Shown: positions 20,236-29,084 of the stretch, piece by piece
Layout: every line of letters starts with the position of its first letter
How positions within the stretch are numbered: the first letter of the stretch is position 1
Source: Mesorhizobium sp. ES1-4
Lineage (GTDB): Bacteria > Pseudomonadota > Alphaproteobacteria > Rhizobiales > Rhizobiaceae
Assembly: GCF_020164745.1 (NCBI RefSeq)
Contig: NZ_JAIUGV010000011.1
Location: 62,001-126,000 of the forward strand
Direction: 5' to 3'
DNA length: 64,000 nt
Notes under the pieces: model-generated
Database searches by the model: none
The model's input: the letters and a program-made list of their open reading frames with translations, nothing else
Told to the model about the DNA's origin: nothing
Program-made: the position numbers and the translations under genes

Positions 20236-21237
20236 ATGCTGAACGATCTGGTTGGCAAGATCCTCGACAAGATTTCAGGCGCCAGCCTGCTGGCGACTGG
20301 GCTTTTGCTGCTGACTGCCTTTGTCAGCGCGCTCGTGGCCTATTGGCGCACGGTCGAGGAGAAGAGCTGGAAGGAGTTTTTCGAGTTCGTCATTCCGCAT
20401 GAGGTCATCACTCATCCGTCCGCGAAGGCCGACCTGCTGTTCTGGGTAACGAAGAAGGCCTTGATGCCTTTCCTGATGCTGCCCGCCGGAATCGTCTTCG
20501 TCACGGCGGTGGGCTACGGGACCAATTGGCTGTTTTCGACATTGTTCCAGTTCCAGCCGCCTCTGATCGAGGGGCCGGCGGGCCCGGCGACGGTGCTGAT
20601 CTTCACCGTCAGCATGCTGCTCGCCTACGACATTTCCTATTATCTCTATCACGTGGCCCAGCATCGCTATCCGCTGCTTTGGGAACTGCACAAAGTGCAT
20701 CACTCGGCCGAGGTGATGGTGGGGATCACCAAGGATCGGGTCCATCCGCTCGACGAGTTGATGAATCGGGCCTGGGACGGCATCGTCGTGGGGCTCTGTT
20801 TCGGCATCTGGTCGCTGATTTCGCTCAATCTTGTCGAACTGACCGTCTTTGGCGTCAACGTCTATGTCATGCGTAACATCCTGATGATGGATTTCGTCAG
20901 GCACACGCATTTCAAGATATCGTTCGGGCCGCTCAACAACGTGATCCTGTGTCCTCATTGGCACCAGTTGCATCACAGCGTCGATCCGCGCCACTACGAC
21001 AAGAACTTCGGGCTGCTCTTTTCATTCTGGGATCGGCTCTTCGGAACACTGTGCGTGCCGAGGCCCGACGAGGACTTCAAGTTCGGGCTGGTCGACCGCG
21101 ACGTGCGCGACTACCAGTCGCTCGCCGGCCTTTACGTCATGCCGCTGAAGCGGATGTGGGGGCATATTGCCAAGCGCATCCGGCTTGGGAAGTCACGGTC
21201 ACGCACCGCGCGATCATCGGAAGGGACCCGGCCATGA
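20236..21237 (+). CDS. Sterol desaturase / fatty acid hydroxylase superfamily protein
   Basis: Integral membrane di-iron oxygenase of about 333 residues with four or more membrane segments. The eight-histidine pattern is complete: HVAQH at 139-143, HKVHH at 152-156 and HWHQLHH at 241-247. Such enzymes hydroxylate or desaturate lipids, for example ornithine lipids, carotenoids or sterol-like molecules. The frame is open to a TTG at 20170, but the ATG at 20236 fits the family start better, though its ribosome site is close (GGTGGGA). It overlaps the acetyltransferase-like gene by ATGA, so the two are translated together. Confidence 0.87.
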   Translation: MLNDLVGKILDKISGASLLATGLLLLTAFVSALVAYWRTVEEKSWKEFFEFVIPHEVITHPSAKADLLFWVTKKALMPFLMLPAGIVFVTAVGYGTNWLFSTLFQFQPPLIEGPAGPATVLIFTVSMLLAYDISYYLYHVAQHRYPLLWELHKVHHSAEVMVGITKDRVHPLDELMNRAWDGIVVGLCFGIWSLISLNLVELTVFGVNVYVMRNILMMDFVRHTHFKISFGPLNNVILCPHWHQLHHSVDPRHYDKNFGLLFSFWDRLFGTLCVPRPDEDFKFGLVDRDVRDYQSLAGLYVMPLKRMWGHIAKRIRLGKSRSRTARSSEGTRP

Positions 21238-22370
21238 ACGCTCCGGTCACGCTCGCCATCCCGCGGACACGCAGCTTCGAAGTCGTGACATCGGCAGTGC
21301 GCCTTGCCGAGATCGCACCCGCCTGGCGCGCGCTCTGGCAGCAGGCTGGCGGACTTGTCTTCCAGCACCCGGACTGGATCGCGGCCTGGTGGCGCACCAC
21401 CCCGCATCAGGAGCGGCGCACGCTCAGGATCGGGCTTGCCTGGAACGGCGACCGGCTCGATGGCGTGATAGCGCTCGCGACCTTCAGGCGCTCGGGCATC
21501 CGTGTGCTCGAATGGGCGGCGAAGGATCACAGTGACTATGGCGACGCGCTGGTTGCGCCCGAAAGCGACCCGCTGGTCATTTCCCGTCTCTGGCAGCATG
21601 TTTTTGACCAGGGCGGTTTCGACCTGATCTATCTCAACCGTCTGCTGCCGGATGCCGGTGTTCATGCCCTGCTGGAGCCGGCCCACGGCAAGGCGCTTCG
21701 GCCCAACCACCGTACTGAAATCAGCTATCGTGTCGCGGGTCCCTGGCAGCGTGGGGCGGAATGGTTCGAGACGTTGTCCAAGAAGGGCCGGCAGAACTAT
21801 CGTCGTGGCCGCAAGTTCATGGAAGAGAGCGGTACATTGCGTTTCCGGCTCCTGGACGCGAAGGACCCGCGCGAGCCGGTGCTCGAGCGGGTCGCGACGC
21901 TGAAGCGCCTCTGGCTCGCCCGGCATGGTCGCGCTTCGGACCTGTTCGATCAGGGCTCGCCGGTACTCTCCGCGCTGATTGCGGTGCTGGCCGACCTCGG
22001 GCTGTTGCGCATCTTCGTGCTCGAGCTCGACGACACGATCGTTGCCGTCTCGATCAACTTCGAGCAACGCGGCACGATGATGGCTTTCGTCACCACCTAT
22101 GATCCCGAATACGAGCGCGCCTCGCCTGGCATGGTACTGATGATGGACTATATCCAGTGGTCGCTCGACCGTGGCCTTGCCGAGATCGATTTTCTCTGCG
22201 GCGGTGAGGATTTCAAGCGGCGCTTCGCCACGCGTTCGGTCAGGCTGTCATCGATGATTGGCGCGCGCGGCTTGCGCGGTCATGTCGCCGCGCTGGCCGA
22301 TCGTGTGAACCATGCTTCTAAGTCCTGGAGGACGCAGCGCCAGTCGAAGGCCGAGGCGCCTGACGAGTAA
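21234..22370 (+). CDS. GNAT-like acetyltransferase, CelD/BioF2 family
   Basis: A 378-residue protein of the cellulose-biosynthesis CelD/FemAB-like GNAT group: it carries LFQHPDWIAAWW-type and LSKKGRQNYRRGRKFM segments and the C-terminal FDYIQWSLDRG-like helix followed by FLCGGEDFKRRF. These proteins transfer acyl groups in polysaccharide or lipid assembly. The ATG at 21234 overlaps the stop of the hydroxylase gene; the longer open frame before it is a shadow. An acyl-modified, hydroxylated lipid is a plausible joint product, but this is inference. Confidence 0.8.
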   Translation: MNAPVTLAIPRTRSFEVVTSAVRLAEIAPAWRALWQQAGGLVFQHPDWIAAWWRTTPHQERRTLRIGLAWNGDRLDGVIALATFRRSGIRVLEWAAKDHSDYGDALVAPESDPLVISRLWQHVFDQGGFDLIYLNRLLPDAGVHALLEPAHGKALRPNHRTEISYRVAGPWQRGAEWFETLSKKGRQNYRRGRKFMEESGTLRFRLLDAKDPREPVLERVATLKRLWLARHGRASDLFDQGSPVLSALIAVLADLGLLRIFVLELDDTIVAVSINFEQRGTMMAFVTTYDPEYERASPGMVLMMDYIQWSLDRGLAEIDFLCGGEDFKRRFATRSVRLSSMIGARGLRGHVAALADRVNHASKSWRTQRQSKAEAPDE

Positions 22371-22413
22371 CGACCACAATTGTCGATTGCTTTCGTGGGC
22401 TTTGACGGCGCGG

Positions 22414-22881
22414 TCAAAGCGCGCGAACGGCTTCCAGGACTTCCTCGGCATGACCCTTGACCCGGACCTTGCGCCAGATCCTGGCGATCCGCCCGTCGCG
22501 GCCGATCAGGAACGTCGCTCGCTCGACGCCCATGTACTTGCGGCCGTACATCGATTTCTCGACCCACAGATGGTAGGCCTCGATCACCTTGCGCTCTTCG
22601 TCGGCGGCGAGGTCGATGGTGAGGTCGTATTTCGCCTTGAATTTGTCGTGTTTCTTGGTGCTATCGGGCGACAGGCCAATGACCACGGCGCCGGCCTTCT
22701 CGAATTCCGGCTTCAGCTGTGAAAAGCTGATCGCCTCTTGGGTGCAGCTTGTCGTGTCGTCCTGTGGATAGAAATAGAGCACAATCGGCTTGCCGGCGGA
22801 CGCGGCGAGGCTGAGCGATCCGCCACCATCCCGCGGCAGATCGAATTGCGGCGCGGGATCGCCTACGTCGAGGTCAGCCAT
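22414..22881 (-). CDS. bcp: Peroxiredoxin, Bcp/PrxQ type
   Basis: Thiol peroxidase of 155 residues that reduces hydrogen peroxide and organic peroxides. The thioredoxin-fold active site YPQDDTTSCTQEA holds the peroxidatic Cys46. No second cysteine is present, so it lacks the resolving Cys found five residues later in E. coli Bcp and must work as a 1-Cys enzyme with an external thiol. AAGGG upstream sets the start at 22881; 28 extra in-frame codons upstream do not look coding. It diverges from the AsmA-like gene. Confidence 0.92.
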   Translation of the reverse strand: MADLDVGDPAPQFDLPRDGGGSLSLAASAGKPIVLYFYPQDDTTSCTQEAISFSQLKPEFEKAGAVVIGLSPDSTKKHDKFKAKYDLTIDLAADEERKVIEAYHLWVEKSMYGRKYMGVERATFLIGRDGRIARIWRKVRVKGHAEEVLEAVRAL

Positions 22882-22976
22882 ATCGATGCCCTTGTTTGAG
22901 GTTACGCGCGAAGGCACAGGGATATAGTGTCGAGCGGGGATTCGTCCACGAGCGAATTCGTACAACGGAAGATTGC

Positions 22977-25900
22977 GTGGATCAGGAGCAACCGCAGCAC
23001 GAGAAGATCAGGTTCAGGCGGGACGAGATCACCGACCTGGGGGGCTTGCCGTCCGCGTGCCGCGTGCCGCCGCTCGGTCAGGCTGCCATCGGCCGCGGCG
23101 TGCGTATGCTTTCGCGCGCGTTTGCCGGCCTTGTCGCATTCATCATGCTGGCCGCGGTGGCCGTCTATCTCATCGGCCTTTACGGCATCGGGTCGGACAG
23201 GCTGCGTGTCGAGGCGGAGAGCGCCATAGAGAGGCTGGCGGGCGTCGACGTCAATGTCGCGGTCGGGCCGGCGCGCATCACACTCGACGGTTCGAGCTTT
23301 GTCGCTCTCCAGGTCAGCGATGTCAGCCTGAAGACCAGCGACGGCAAACCCATGGCGGATGCTGGTCGTGTGCGTTTCGGTATGCGCCTCGTGCCGCTGC
23401 TGTGGGGCGAGGTGCGGCTGACCAGCGCCAGGATCTCGGATGCGCGCATCGTCACGGCCGCCATGCCATCGGGCGGCGACTGGACAGCCGAACTGCGCAA
23501 TGACGACGGGCTGATCGATCCTGAAAAACTGTCCGACGCGGTGTTCCGCAACGTCGGCGATGCACTCGATGCGGTGCGCGAGGATTCGATGCGTCGCATC
23601 GATCTTCACAATGTGGAATTCATCCTGCCCGAGGCCGCCACCGTCAAGTCGATCAAGGTGGCCGACGCCACCGTCGTGCAATCCGGGCCTGGCGCTATCG
23701 CGTTGTCGTCGCGGGTGGACGTCGACGGCAGGGCTGTGACCACTGCCGCATCCGCCGCCCGCGATAGCGTGACCAGTCGCGTGACCGCACTGGATGCCAC
23801 GATCGGCATTGCCAACGGCAACGAAGCCGCGGGTGGAAGTAGGTTGGGCGCGGTCACCATCAAGCTAAAAGGATCGCAAGGGGCAGGCGACACCGCCTCG
23901 CGGCTGACGGCCGCCCTGTCGTCCACGGGGTCCGTGCTCGATCTGGGCTCGCACGGGCAGGTGCCCGCCGACATCGATCTCAACGCTACTCTTGTCCACG
24001 GCAGCAACAAGATTCAGGTGGACAGGCTGTTGCTCAAGACCGGTCGCTCGGCCTTCGATTTCGCTGGCTCGATCGGACCCAAGCCTTCGACCGGCGCCGC
24101 GGGCGAGGAGCCTGCCTACCGCTATGACCTGACCAGCGACGGTTCGACGCTGGCGCCTTCGGAGTCGCCTGAGCCCGCCCTGACCTTCCTTGCCCGCATT
24201 GCCGGCGTCTATCAGACCAAAAGCCATAAATTGGTAGCCGAGCAGATCGCTGTTCGGTCCGCCGCTTCCAGTGAGGTGCTTGGCACCGCTGCCGTGGAAT
24301 TCGTTGATGGCAAGGCCCCCGGGATCAATCTGGCGCTCAACGTCCACAATATGCCGGTCTCTCACGTCAAACAGCTCTGGCCCTGGTTTTCGGCGCGCAA
24401 TGCGCGGCTCTGGGTGCTGGACAATCTGTTCGGCGGCCGCGTCGTCGATGCCAACCTCCAATTCCAGGTGGTTCCGGATCGCCTCGGCAATGGCGTGCCG
24501 CTGTCCGCCGATGAGGTCTTCGGCCGCTTCCAAATCGAGGGCGCGCGTTTCGACACGGCCGGCCGCATTCCGCCGATCCGCGACGCGGTGGGCGTCGTCG
24601 GGTTCCACGGCAACGACGTCGAAATTTCGCTGTCGTCGGGCACCGTCTTCATGCCCAGCGGCCGCACCGTGGCGGCCAGCAACGGCACGCTGACGGTCAA
24701 GGCGGCCAACCGCCCGCCGGTCATCGGCGCTCTCGATATCGATGTTGCCGGCGATGCGTCCGCCGTCGCCGAACTTGCCTCCTACGAACCGATCAATGCC
24801 ATGCGTCATGTCGGCTTCCTGCCGGAAGACCTCTCCGGCGGCGTCACCGGCCACGTCAAGGCGGATATCCCGCTGCAGTCCGGCGTCGACACTTCGAAGC
24901 TCGATTGGCTGGTGTCGCTCGACTACACCGGCCTGTCACTGGCCAAGCCGTTCGAGGGACAGACCGTGACCGATGCCGATGGCTCGATCACCGTCGATCC
25001 GCAAAAGGCTGTCATTTCCGCCAAGGCGTCGCTGAACGGCATTCCGGCTGAACTCGACCTCGTCGAGCCGCTGGCGGATGACGGGCCGGCGCGCAGCCGC
25101 AAGGTAGCCCTGGTGCTCGACGACAAGACCCGCGCCGCCGCCATGCCTGGCCTGACGCCGCTGCTTGGCGGAACCGTGAAGGTCGCGATCGACAAGAGCG
25201 GCAGCGGCAACCAGAATGTCTCGGCCGACCTGACCAACGCCAGGCTGGATATTCCCTGGGCCGGCTGGAGCAAGGGGGCGGGGGTGCCTGCCAACGCCAC
25301 ATTCGTCATGACCAAGTCCGGCGACATCACGACGCTGTCCGACTTCAGCCTCGACGGAAAGTCATTCTCCGTCAACGGCACTGTCGTGCTGGTCGGCGGC
25401 GCCCTGTCTTCGGCCAGGTTCAGCAAGGTCGCCTTGAACAGGGGCGACGACGTGGCGGTTTCGGTAAAGCGTTCGGGCAAGGGCTATGCGGTCGACATAA
25501 ACGGCAGCGCGCTCGATGCGCGTTCACTCATCAAGCAGTTCACGTCCGATGTGGACACCGCGACCAAGACGACGGGAACAGACAACATTTCCGTCAGCGC
25601 CAATGTCGAACAGCTGACCGGTTTCCATGACGAGCAACTGTCCAACCTGAAGCTCGACTACAGTGCGGCTGGTTCAAGGGTGAACGGACTGAGGGTCAGC
25701 GCGACGGCGAGTTCCGGCGCCGCCATTGCCATCAGCAACACCACCGGCGACGGCGGGCGCTCGCTCAAAGTGCAATCTGCGGACGCCGGCGCCATCCTGC
25801 GGTTCCTCAACATCTATGAGCACATGGAAGGCGGATCGATCACGCTGGCATTGACGGGGACCAGCGACGGCCCGATGAAGGGCAAGGTCGACACCACCAA

Positions 25901-26354
25901 CTTCTTCGTCGTCAACGAACCGAAACTCGCCTCCATCGTCTCGACCACGCCGGCCGGCGACAGCCGCAGCCTCAACCAGGCGGTGAAAGGCAAGCTCGAC
26001 ACCTCGCGGGTGAAGTTCGAACGTGGTTACGCCGAGATCGACAAGGGCGGCGGCTATCTGAAGCTGGCCAACGGCGTGCTGCGTGGGCCGCGCATCGGCA
26101 CGACCTTCCAGGGCATCCTCTACGACCAGAACAACAATATGGATATGACCGGCACCTTCATGCCGGTCTATGGCCTCAACCGCATTTTTGGCGAGTTGCC
26201 CATCGTCGGCGCGCTTCTGGGCAATGGCCGCGACCGCGGCCTGATCGGCGTCACCTACCGGCTGCGGGGCAATGCCAACAAGCCGGTGCTCGACGTCAAC
26301 CCGCTGTCGGTGATCGCGCCGGGCATATTCAGGTCGATCTTCGAGTATCGGTGA
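22977..26354 (+). CDS. Giant AsmA/YhdP-like envelope protein
   Basis: A 1125-residue protein with a short N-terminal cytoplasmic part, one membrane anchor near residues 47-70 (FAGLVAFIMLAAVAVYLIGL), and a very long periplasmic region of beta-rich repeats, matching the AsmA-like/YhdP group (DUF3971 and AsmA C-terminal regions). Known YhdP-like proteins bridge inner and outer membranes and help phospholipid transport and barrier function. The GTG at 22977 is the preferred start; a TTG at 22896 and an ATG at 23107 are alternatives. It ends 6 bases from convergent tyrS with no terminator between. Confidence 0.85.
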   Translation: MDQEQPQHEKIRFRRDEITDLGGLPSACRVPPLGQAAIGRGVRMLSRAFAGLVAFIMLAAVAVYLIGLYGIGSDRLRVEAESAIERLAGVDVNVAVGPARITLDGSSFVALQVSDVSLKTSDGKPMADAGRVRFGMRLVPLLWGEVRLTSARISDARIVTAAMPSGGDWTAELRNDDGLIDPEKLSDAVFRNVGDALDAVREDSMRRIDLHNVEFILPEAATVKSIKVADATVVQSGPGAIALSSRVDVDGRAVTTAASAARDSVTSRVTALDATIGIANGNEAAGGSRLGAVTIKLKGSQGAGDTASRLTAALSSTGSVLDLGSHGQVPADIDLNATLVHGSNKIQVDRLLLKTGRSAFDFAGSIGPKPSTGAAGEEPAYRYDLTSDGSTLAPSESPEPALTFLARIAGVYQTKSHKLVAEQIAVRSAASSEVLGTAAVEFVDGKAPGINLALNVHNMPVSHVKQLWPWFSARNARLWVLDNLFGGRVVDANLQFQVVPDRLGNGVPLSADEVFGRFQIEGARFDTAGRIPPIRDAVGVVGFHGNDVEISLSSGTVFMPSGRTVAASNGTLTVKAANRPPVIGALDIDVAGDASAVAELASYEPINAMRHVGFLPEDLSGGVTGHVKADIPLQSGVDTSKLDWLVSLDYTGLSLAKPFEGQTVTDADGSITVDPQKAVISAKASLNGIPAELDLVEPLADDGPARSRKVALVLDDKTRAAAMPGLTPLLGGTVKVAIDKSGSGNQNVSADLTNARLDIPWAGWSKGAGVPANATFVMTKSGDITTLSDFSLDGKSFSVNGTVVLVGGALSSARFSKVALNRGDDVAVSVKRSGKGYAVDINGSALDARSLIKQFTSDVDTATKTTGTDNISVSANVEQLTGFHDEQLSNLKLDYSAAGSRVNGLRVSATASSGAAIAISNTTGDGGRSLKVQSADAGAILRFLNIYEHMEGGSITLALTGTSDGPMKGKVDTTNFFVVNEPKLASIVSTTPAGDSRSLNQAVKGKLDTSRVKFERGYAEIDKGGGYLKLANGVLRGPRIGTTFQGILYDQNNNMDMTGTFMPVYGLNRIFGELPIVGALLGNGRDRGLIGVTYRLRGNANKPVLDVNPLSVIAPGIFRSIFEYR

Positions 26355-26360
26355 GCGGTC

Positions 26361-27614
26361 TCAGGCCGGCCGCACCAGGACGTGCTTTTTCTTGCCCAAT
26401 GAAAGCTTTACGACATTTTCCGGACTCAAGTCCTGAAGCGTGACCATGCGACGGTCGTCGCTTATTTGCTGGTCGTTCAGGCGCACGGCGCCGCCCTGGA
26501 CATGCCGCCTCGCCTCGCCGTTGGATGATGCCAGCCCGGCGCTGACCAGCAGCGAGAGGATGCCGACGCCGGCCTCCAGCGCGGCCCTGTCCGTCTCGAT
26601 GGTCGGCAACGTGTCGGCGAGCGCGCCTTCCTCGAAGGTTTTGCGCGCGGTCTCGCTGGCCTGTTCGGCGGCCGCGCGGCCATGCAGATGGGCGGTGATC
26701 TCGGTGGCGAGGATCTTCTTTGCCTCGTTGATCTCGGAGCCGCCCAGCCGCTCGAGCCGTGCGACCTCGTCCAGCGGCAGCGTGGTGTAGAGTTTCAGGA
26801 AGCGGGCAACGTCGGCATCCTCGGTGTTGCGCCAGTACTGCCAGAACTCGTAAGGGCTCAGCATCTCCGGATCGAGCCAGACCGCCCCCGAGGCCGACTT
26901 GCCCATCTTGGCACCGGACGAGGTGGTGAGCAGTGGCGTGGTCAGTGCATAGAGTTGCGCATCCTCCATGCGTCGGCCGAGATCGATGCCGTTGATGATG
27001 TTGCCCCATTGGTCGGAGCCGCCCATCTGCAGGCGGCAGCCAAGGCGCTTGTAGAGTTCGACGAAATCATAAGCCTGCAGGATCATGTAGTTGAATTCGA
27101 GAAACGACAGCGACTGCTCGCGATCGAGCCGCAACTTGACGGAATCGAACGCAAGCATGCGGTTGACGGAAAAGTGCCGGCCGACATCGCGCAGGAAATT
27201 GACGTAGTTGATCTCCATCAGCCAGTCGGCGTTGTTGACCATGATCGCGTCGTTCGGACCATTCCCGAATTTGAGGTAGGGCATGAAGTTGCGGCGGATA
27301 CCGGCGAGATTGTCGTCGATATCCTGCGGGGTCAAAAGCTTGCGCGCCTCGTCCTTGAAGGAGGGGTCGCCGATCATCGACGTGCCGCCGCCCATCAGCG
27401 CGATCGGCCGGTGGCCGGTCTGCTGCAGCCAGTGCAGCATCATGATCTGGATCAGCGAGCCGGCATGCAGGCTCTTGGCGGTCGCATCGAAACCGATATA
27501 GGCCGTTACCGTCTCCGTGGCGAAGAGCTGGTCGAGGCCGGCATCATCCGAGGTCTGATGGATGAAGCCGCGCTCGCTCATCGTGCGCAGGAAATCGGAT
27601 TTGAAGGCAGGCAT
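26361..27614 (-). CDS. tyrS: Tyrosyl-tRNA synthetase
   Basis: Class I aminoacyl-tRNA synthetase, 417 residues, that charges tRNA-Tyr. The HIGH-equivalent is in DATAKSLHAGS near residue 47, the tyrosine/tRNA pocket in QMGGSDQWGNI, the KMSKS-equivalent is KMGKSASG, and a C-terminal S4 RNA-binding domain (ARRHVQGGAVRLN) ends the protein. The ATG at 27614 with GGGAAAG upstream is the start; the frame runs 25 codons further but without coding character. It stands alone next to the tandem repeat. Confidence 0.95.
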   Translation of the reverse strand: MPAFKSDFLRTMSERGFIHQTSDDAGLDQLFATETVTAYIGFDATAKSLHAGSLIQIMMLHWLQQTGHRPIALMGGGTSMIGDPSFKDEARKLLTPQDIDDNLAGIRRNFMPYLKFGNGPNDAIMVNNADWLMEINYVNFLRDVGRHFSVNRMLAFDSVKLRLDREQSLSFLEFNYMILQAYDFVELYKRLGCRLQMGGSDQWGNIINGIDLGRRMEDAQLYALTTPLLTTSSGAKMGKSASGAVWLDPEMLSPYEFWQYWRNTEDADVARFLKLYTTLPLDEVARLERLGGSEINEAKKILATEITAHLHGRAAAEQASETARKTFEEGALADTLPTIETDRAALEAGVGILSLLVSAGLASSNGEARRHVQGGAVRLNDQQISDDRRMVTLQDLSPENVVKLSLGKKKHVLVRPA

Positions 27615-27992
27615 GTTTTCTTTCCCGAAAGCGTACGCCCGGTCCGTCGCGGGCATATGTGACCGCGCGCGTTTAGCATCCAAGCGCAATCAGCAAAAGT
27701 GGATTCCGGTTTTGCGCTGGATTGCGCGTCATACAAGAGTTCGCAATCAGCAAAAGTGGATTCCGGTTTTGCGCTGGATTGCGCGTCATACAGGAGTTCG
27801 CAATCAGCAAAAGTGGATTCCGGTTTTGCGGTCCGCACGGATGGTGCCAGCGGCGATCCGGCTGCAATGCTTGCTTCATCGTTTCGGCTGGCGTAATGAG
27901 GCGCCGCGCCAAAGGTTCTTGCAGCCCACGACCTCAAGCCGCACCGCACGGCATTCACAAATGCCATATCCTACGACAGAGCCCGACGCGAT
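27615..27992. other. Gene-free stretch holding the 57-bp tandem repeat
   Basis: This 378-base interval between tyrS and the glycosyltransferase gene carries the repeat array described separately (27685-27830). The open frames that cross it are built from the repeated 57-mer (19 codons per unit, so all frames stay open) and are not accepted as genes. The final 160 bases probably hold the promoter of the lipid A cassette, but no clear site was found. Confidence 0.6.
27685..27830. repeat. 57-bp tandem repeat, about 2.6 copies
   Basis: Units start at 27685, 27742 and 27799, exactly 57 bases apart, and differ at very few bases. Each contains the core AAAAGTGGATTCCGGTTTT (27695-27713, 27752-27770, 27809-27827), bordered by GC to give the inverted repeat GCAAAA/TTTTGC. 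The same core, with AA for TT, occurs at 58896-58922, so it belongs to a family of short palindromic elements scattered in rhizobial genomes. Confidence 0.9.
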
Positions 27993-28727
27993 ATGCCGGA
28001 CGCATTGATATCCATCGTCATTCCCTGCAGGAACGAGGCGGCAAACCTGCCGCTCTTGATCGACGAGATCGAGGCGGCGATGGCCGGCCGCGACTTCGAA
28101 CTGATCATCGTCAATGACGGCTCGACTGACGAGACCGCTGCCGTGCTCGCCGAACAGGCCGCGCTTCGCCCGTTTCCGCTGCGCGAGTTGCGGCATGAAA
28201 AATCCGCCGGCCAGAGCCTCTCGGTGCGTTCGGGCGCCTGGGCGGCGCGCGGCGCCATCGTCGCGACGATCGACGGCGACGGCCAGAACGATCCGCAGTA
28301 CATTCCGGTGTTGGTCGACGCCTTGCGCCAGGCCGGCCCCGATTTTGGCGCCGCACAGGGGCAGCGCCTCAAGCGCCGCGACAGCAAGGTCAAGCAACTG
28401 GCGTCGCGGTTCGCCAACTGGCTGCGGAATGCCATCCTGCATGACGAGACGCGCGACACCGGCTGTGGCCTGAAAGCGGTCCACACCGAAATCCTGCGCA
28501 GACTGCCGTTCTTCGACGGCACCCATCGCTTCGTTCCGGCACTGGTCATCCAGGAGGGGTATCGCATCGTGCATTGCGACGTCGTCGACCGCTCGCGCCG
28601 GCACGGCAAATCGAATTACGGCATTTTCGATCGCGGCCTGCAGGGCGCGGCCGATCTCATCGGTGTCTGGTGGCTGCGCCGGCGGCGCCGCAGAATGCCA
28701 GAAGTAAAGGAAATCAAGCGTGTTTAA
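27993..28727 (+). CDS. Family 2 glycosyltransferase, polyprenyl-phosphate sugar synthase type
   Basis: GT2 glycosyltransferase of 244 residues, similar to dolichol-phosphate mannosyl synthase, ArnC and RgtE. IVIPCRNEAANLP at the N-terminus, IVNDGSTDET and the metal-binding TIDGDGQNDP are the nucleotide-sugar site. There is no C-terminal membrane domain, so it acts at the inner face of the membrane. It likely charges a polyprenyl phosphate with a sugar (galacturonic acid if RgtE-like) for the ArnT-like enzyme two genes on. It overlaps the next gene by 8 bases. Confidence 0.85.
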   Translation: MPDALISIVIPCRNEAANLPLLIDEIEAAMAGRDFELIIVNDGSTDETAAVLAEQAALRPFPLRELRHEKSAGQSLSVRSGAWAARGAIVATIDGDGQNDPQYIPVLVDALRQAGPDFGAAQGQRLKRRDSKVKQLASRFANWLRNAILHDETRDTGCGLKAVHTEILRRLPFFDGTHRFVPALVIQEGYRIVHCDVVDRSRRHGKSNYGIFDRGLQGAADLIGVWWLRRRRRRMPEVKEIKRV

Positions 28728-29052
28728 TGTGCTTCAGGAACTGGGGACCTGGCTTCACCAGGTTTTCATCAAGCAGTTCGATGCGTGGGTTCTGCTCGGT
28801 TTCATCGCCCAGTTCTTCTTCACCATGCGTTTTGTCGTGCAGTGGCTCGCCTCGGAAAAGGCCAAGCGCAGCGTCGTGCCGGTGGCTTTCTGGTTCTTCT
28901 CCCTGTTCGGTGGTGGACTGCTTCTGCTCTATGCCATCCAGCGCCAGGACCCGGTGTTCATCGCCGGGCAGGCCATGGGCATGTTCATCTACATCAGAAA
29001 TCTCTGGCTGATCGCCAATGAGCGCAAGGCGGCGATGACCAAGGTCGATTGA
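28720..29052 (+). CDS. Lipid-A-disaccharide synthase N-terminal-domain membrane protein
   Basis: A 110-residue membrane protein made only of the LAB_N domain (PF07578): three or four membrane helices with FIAQFFFTMRFVVQWLASEK, VVPVAFWFFSLFGGGLLLLY and GMFIYIRNLWLI. It starts with GTG inside the end of the glycosyltransferase gene, with AAAGGA in front. The small size, helices and position between a polyprenyl-sugar synthase and an ArnT-like enzyme suggest a subunit or flippase role like ArnE/F or a partner of the GT2 enzyme; this is inference. Confidence 0.85.
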   Translation: MFNVLQELGTWLHQVFIKQFDAWVLLGFIAQFFFTMRFVVQWLASEKAKRSVVPVAFWFFSLFGGGLLLLYAIQRQDPVFIAGQAMGMFIYIRNLWLIANERKAAMTKVD

Positions 29053-29084
29053 GCTGTCGCCAAAATGATCGGAGAGACTCAAAA

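Noticed and set aside
27685..27830. CRISPR array
   Set aside because: The spacing repeats the same unit without unique spacers, only about 2.6 copies exist, and no cas gene is near.
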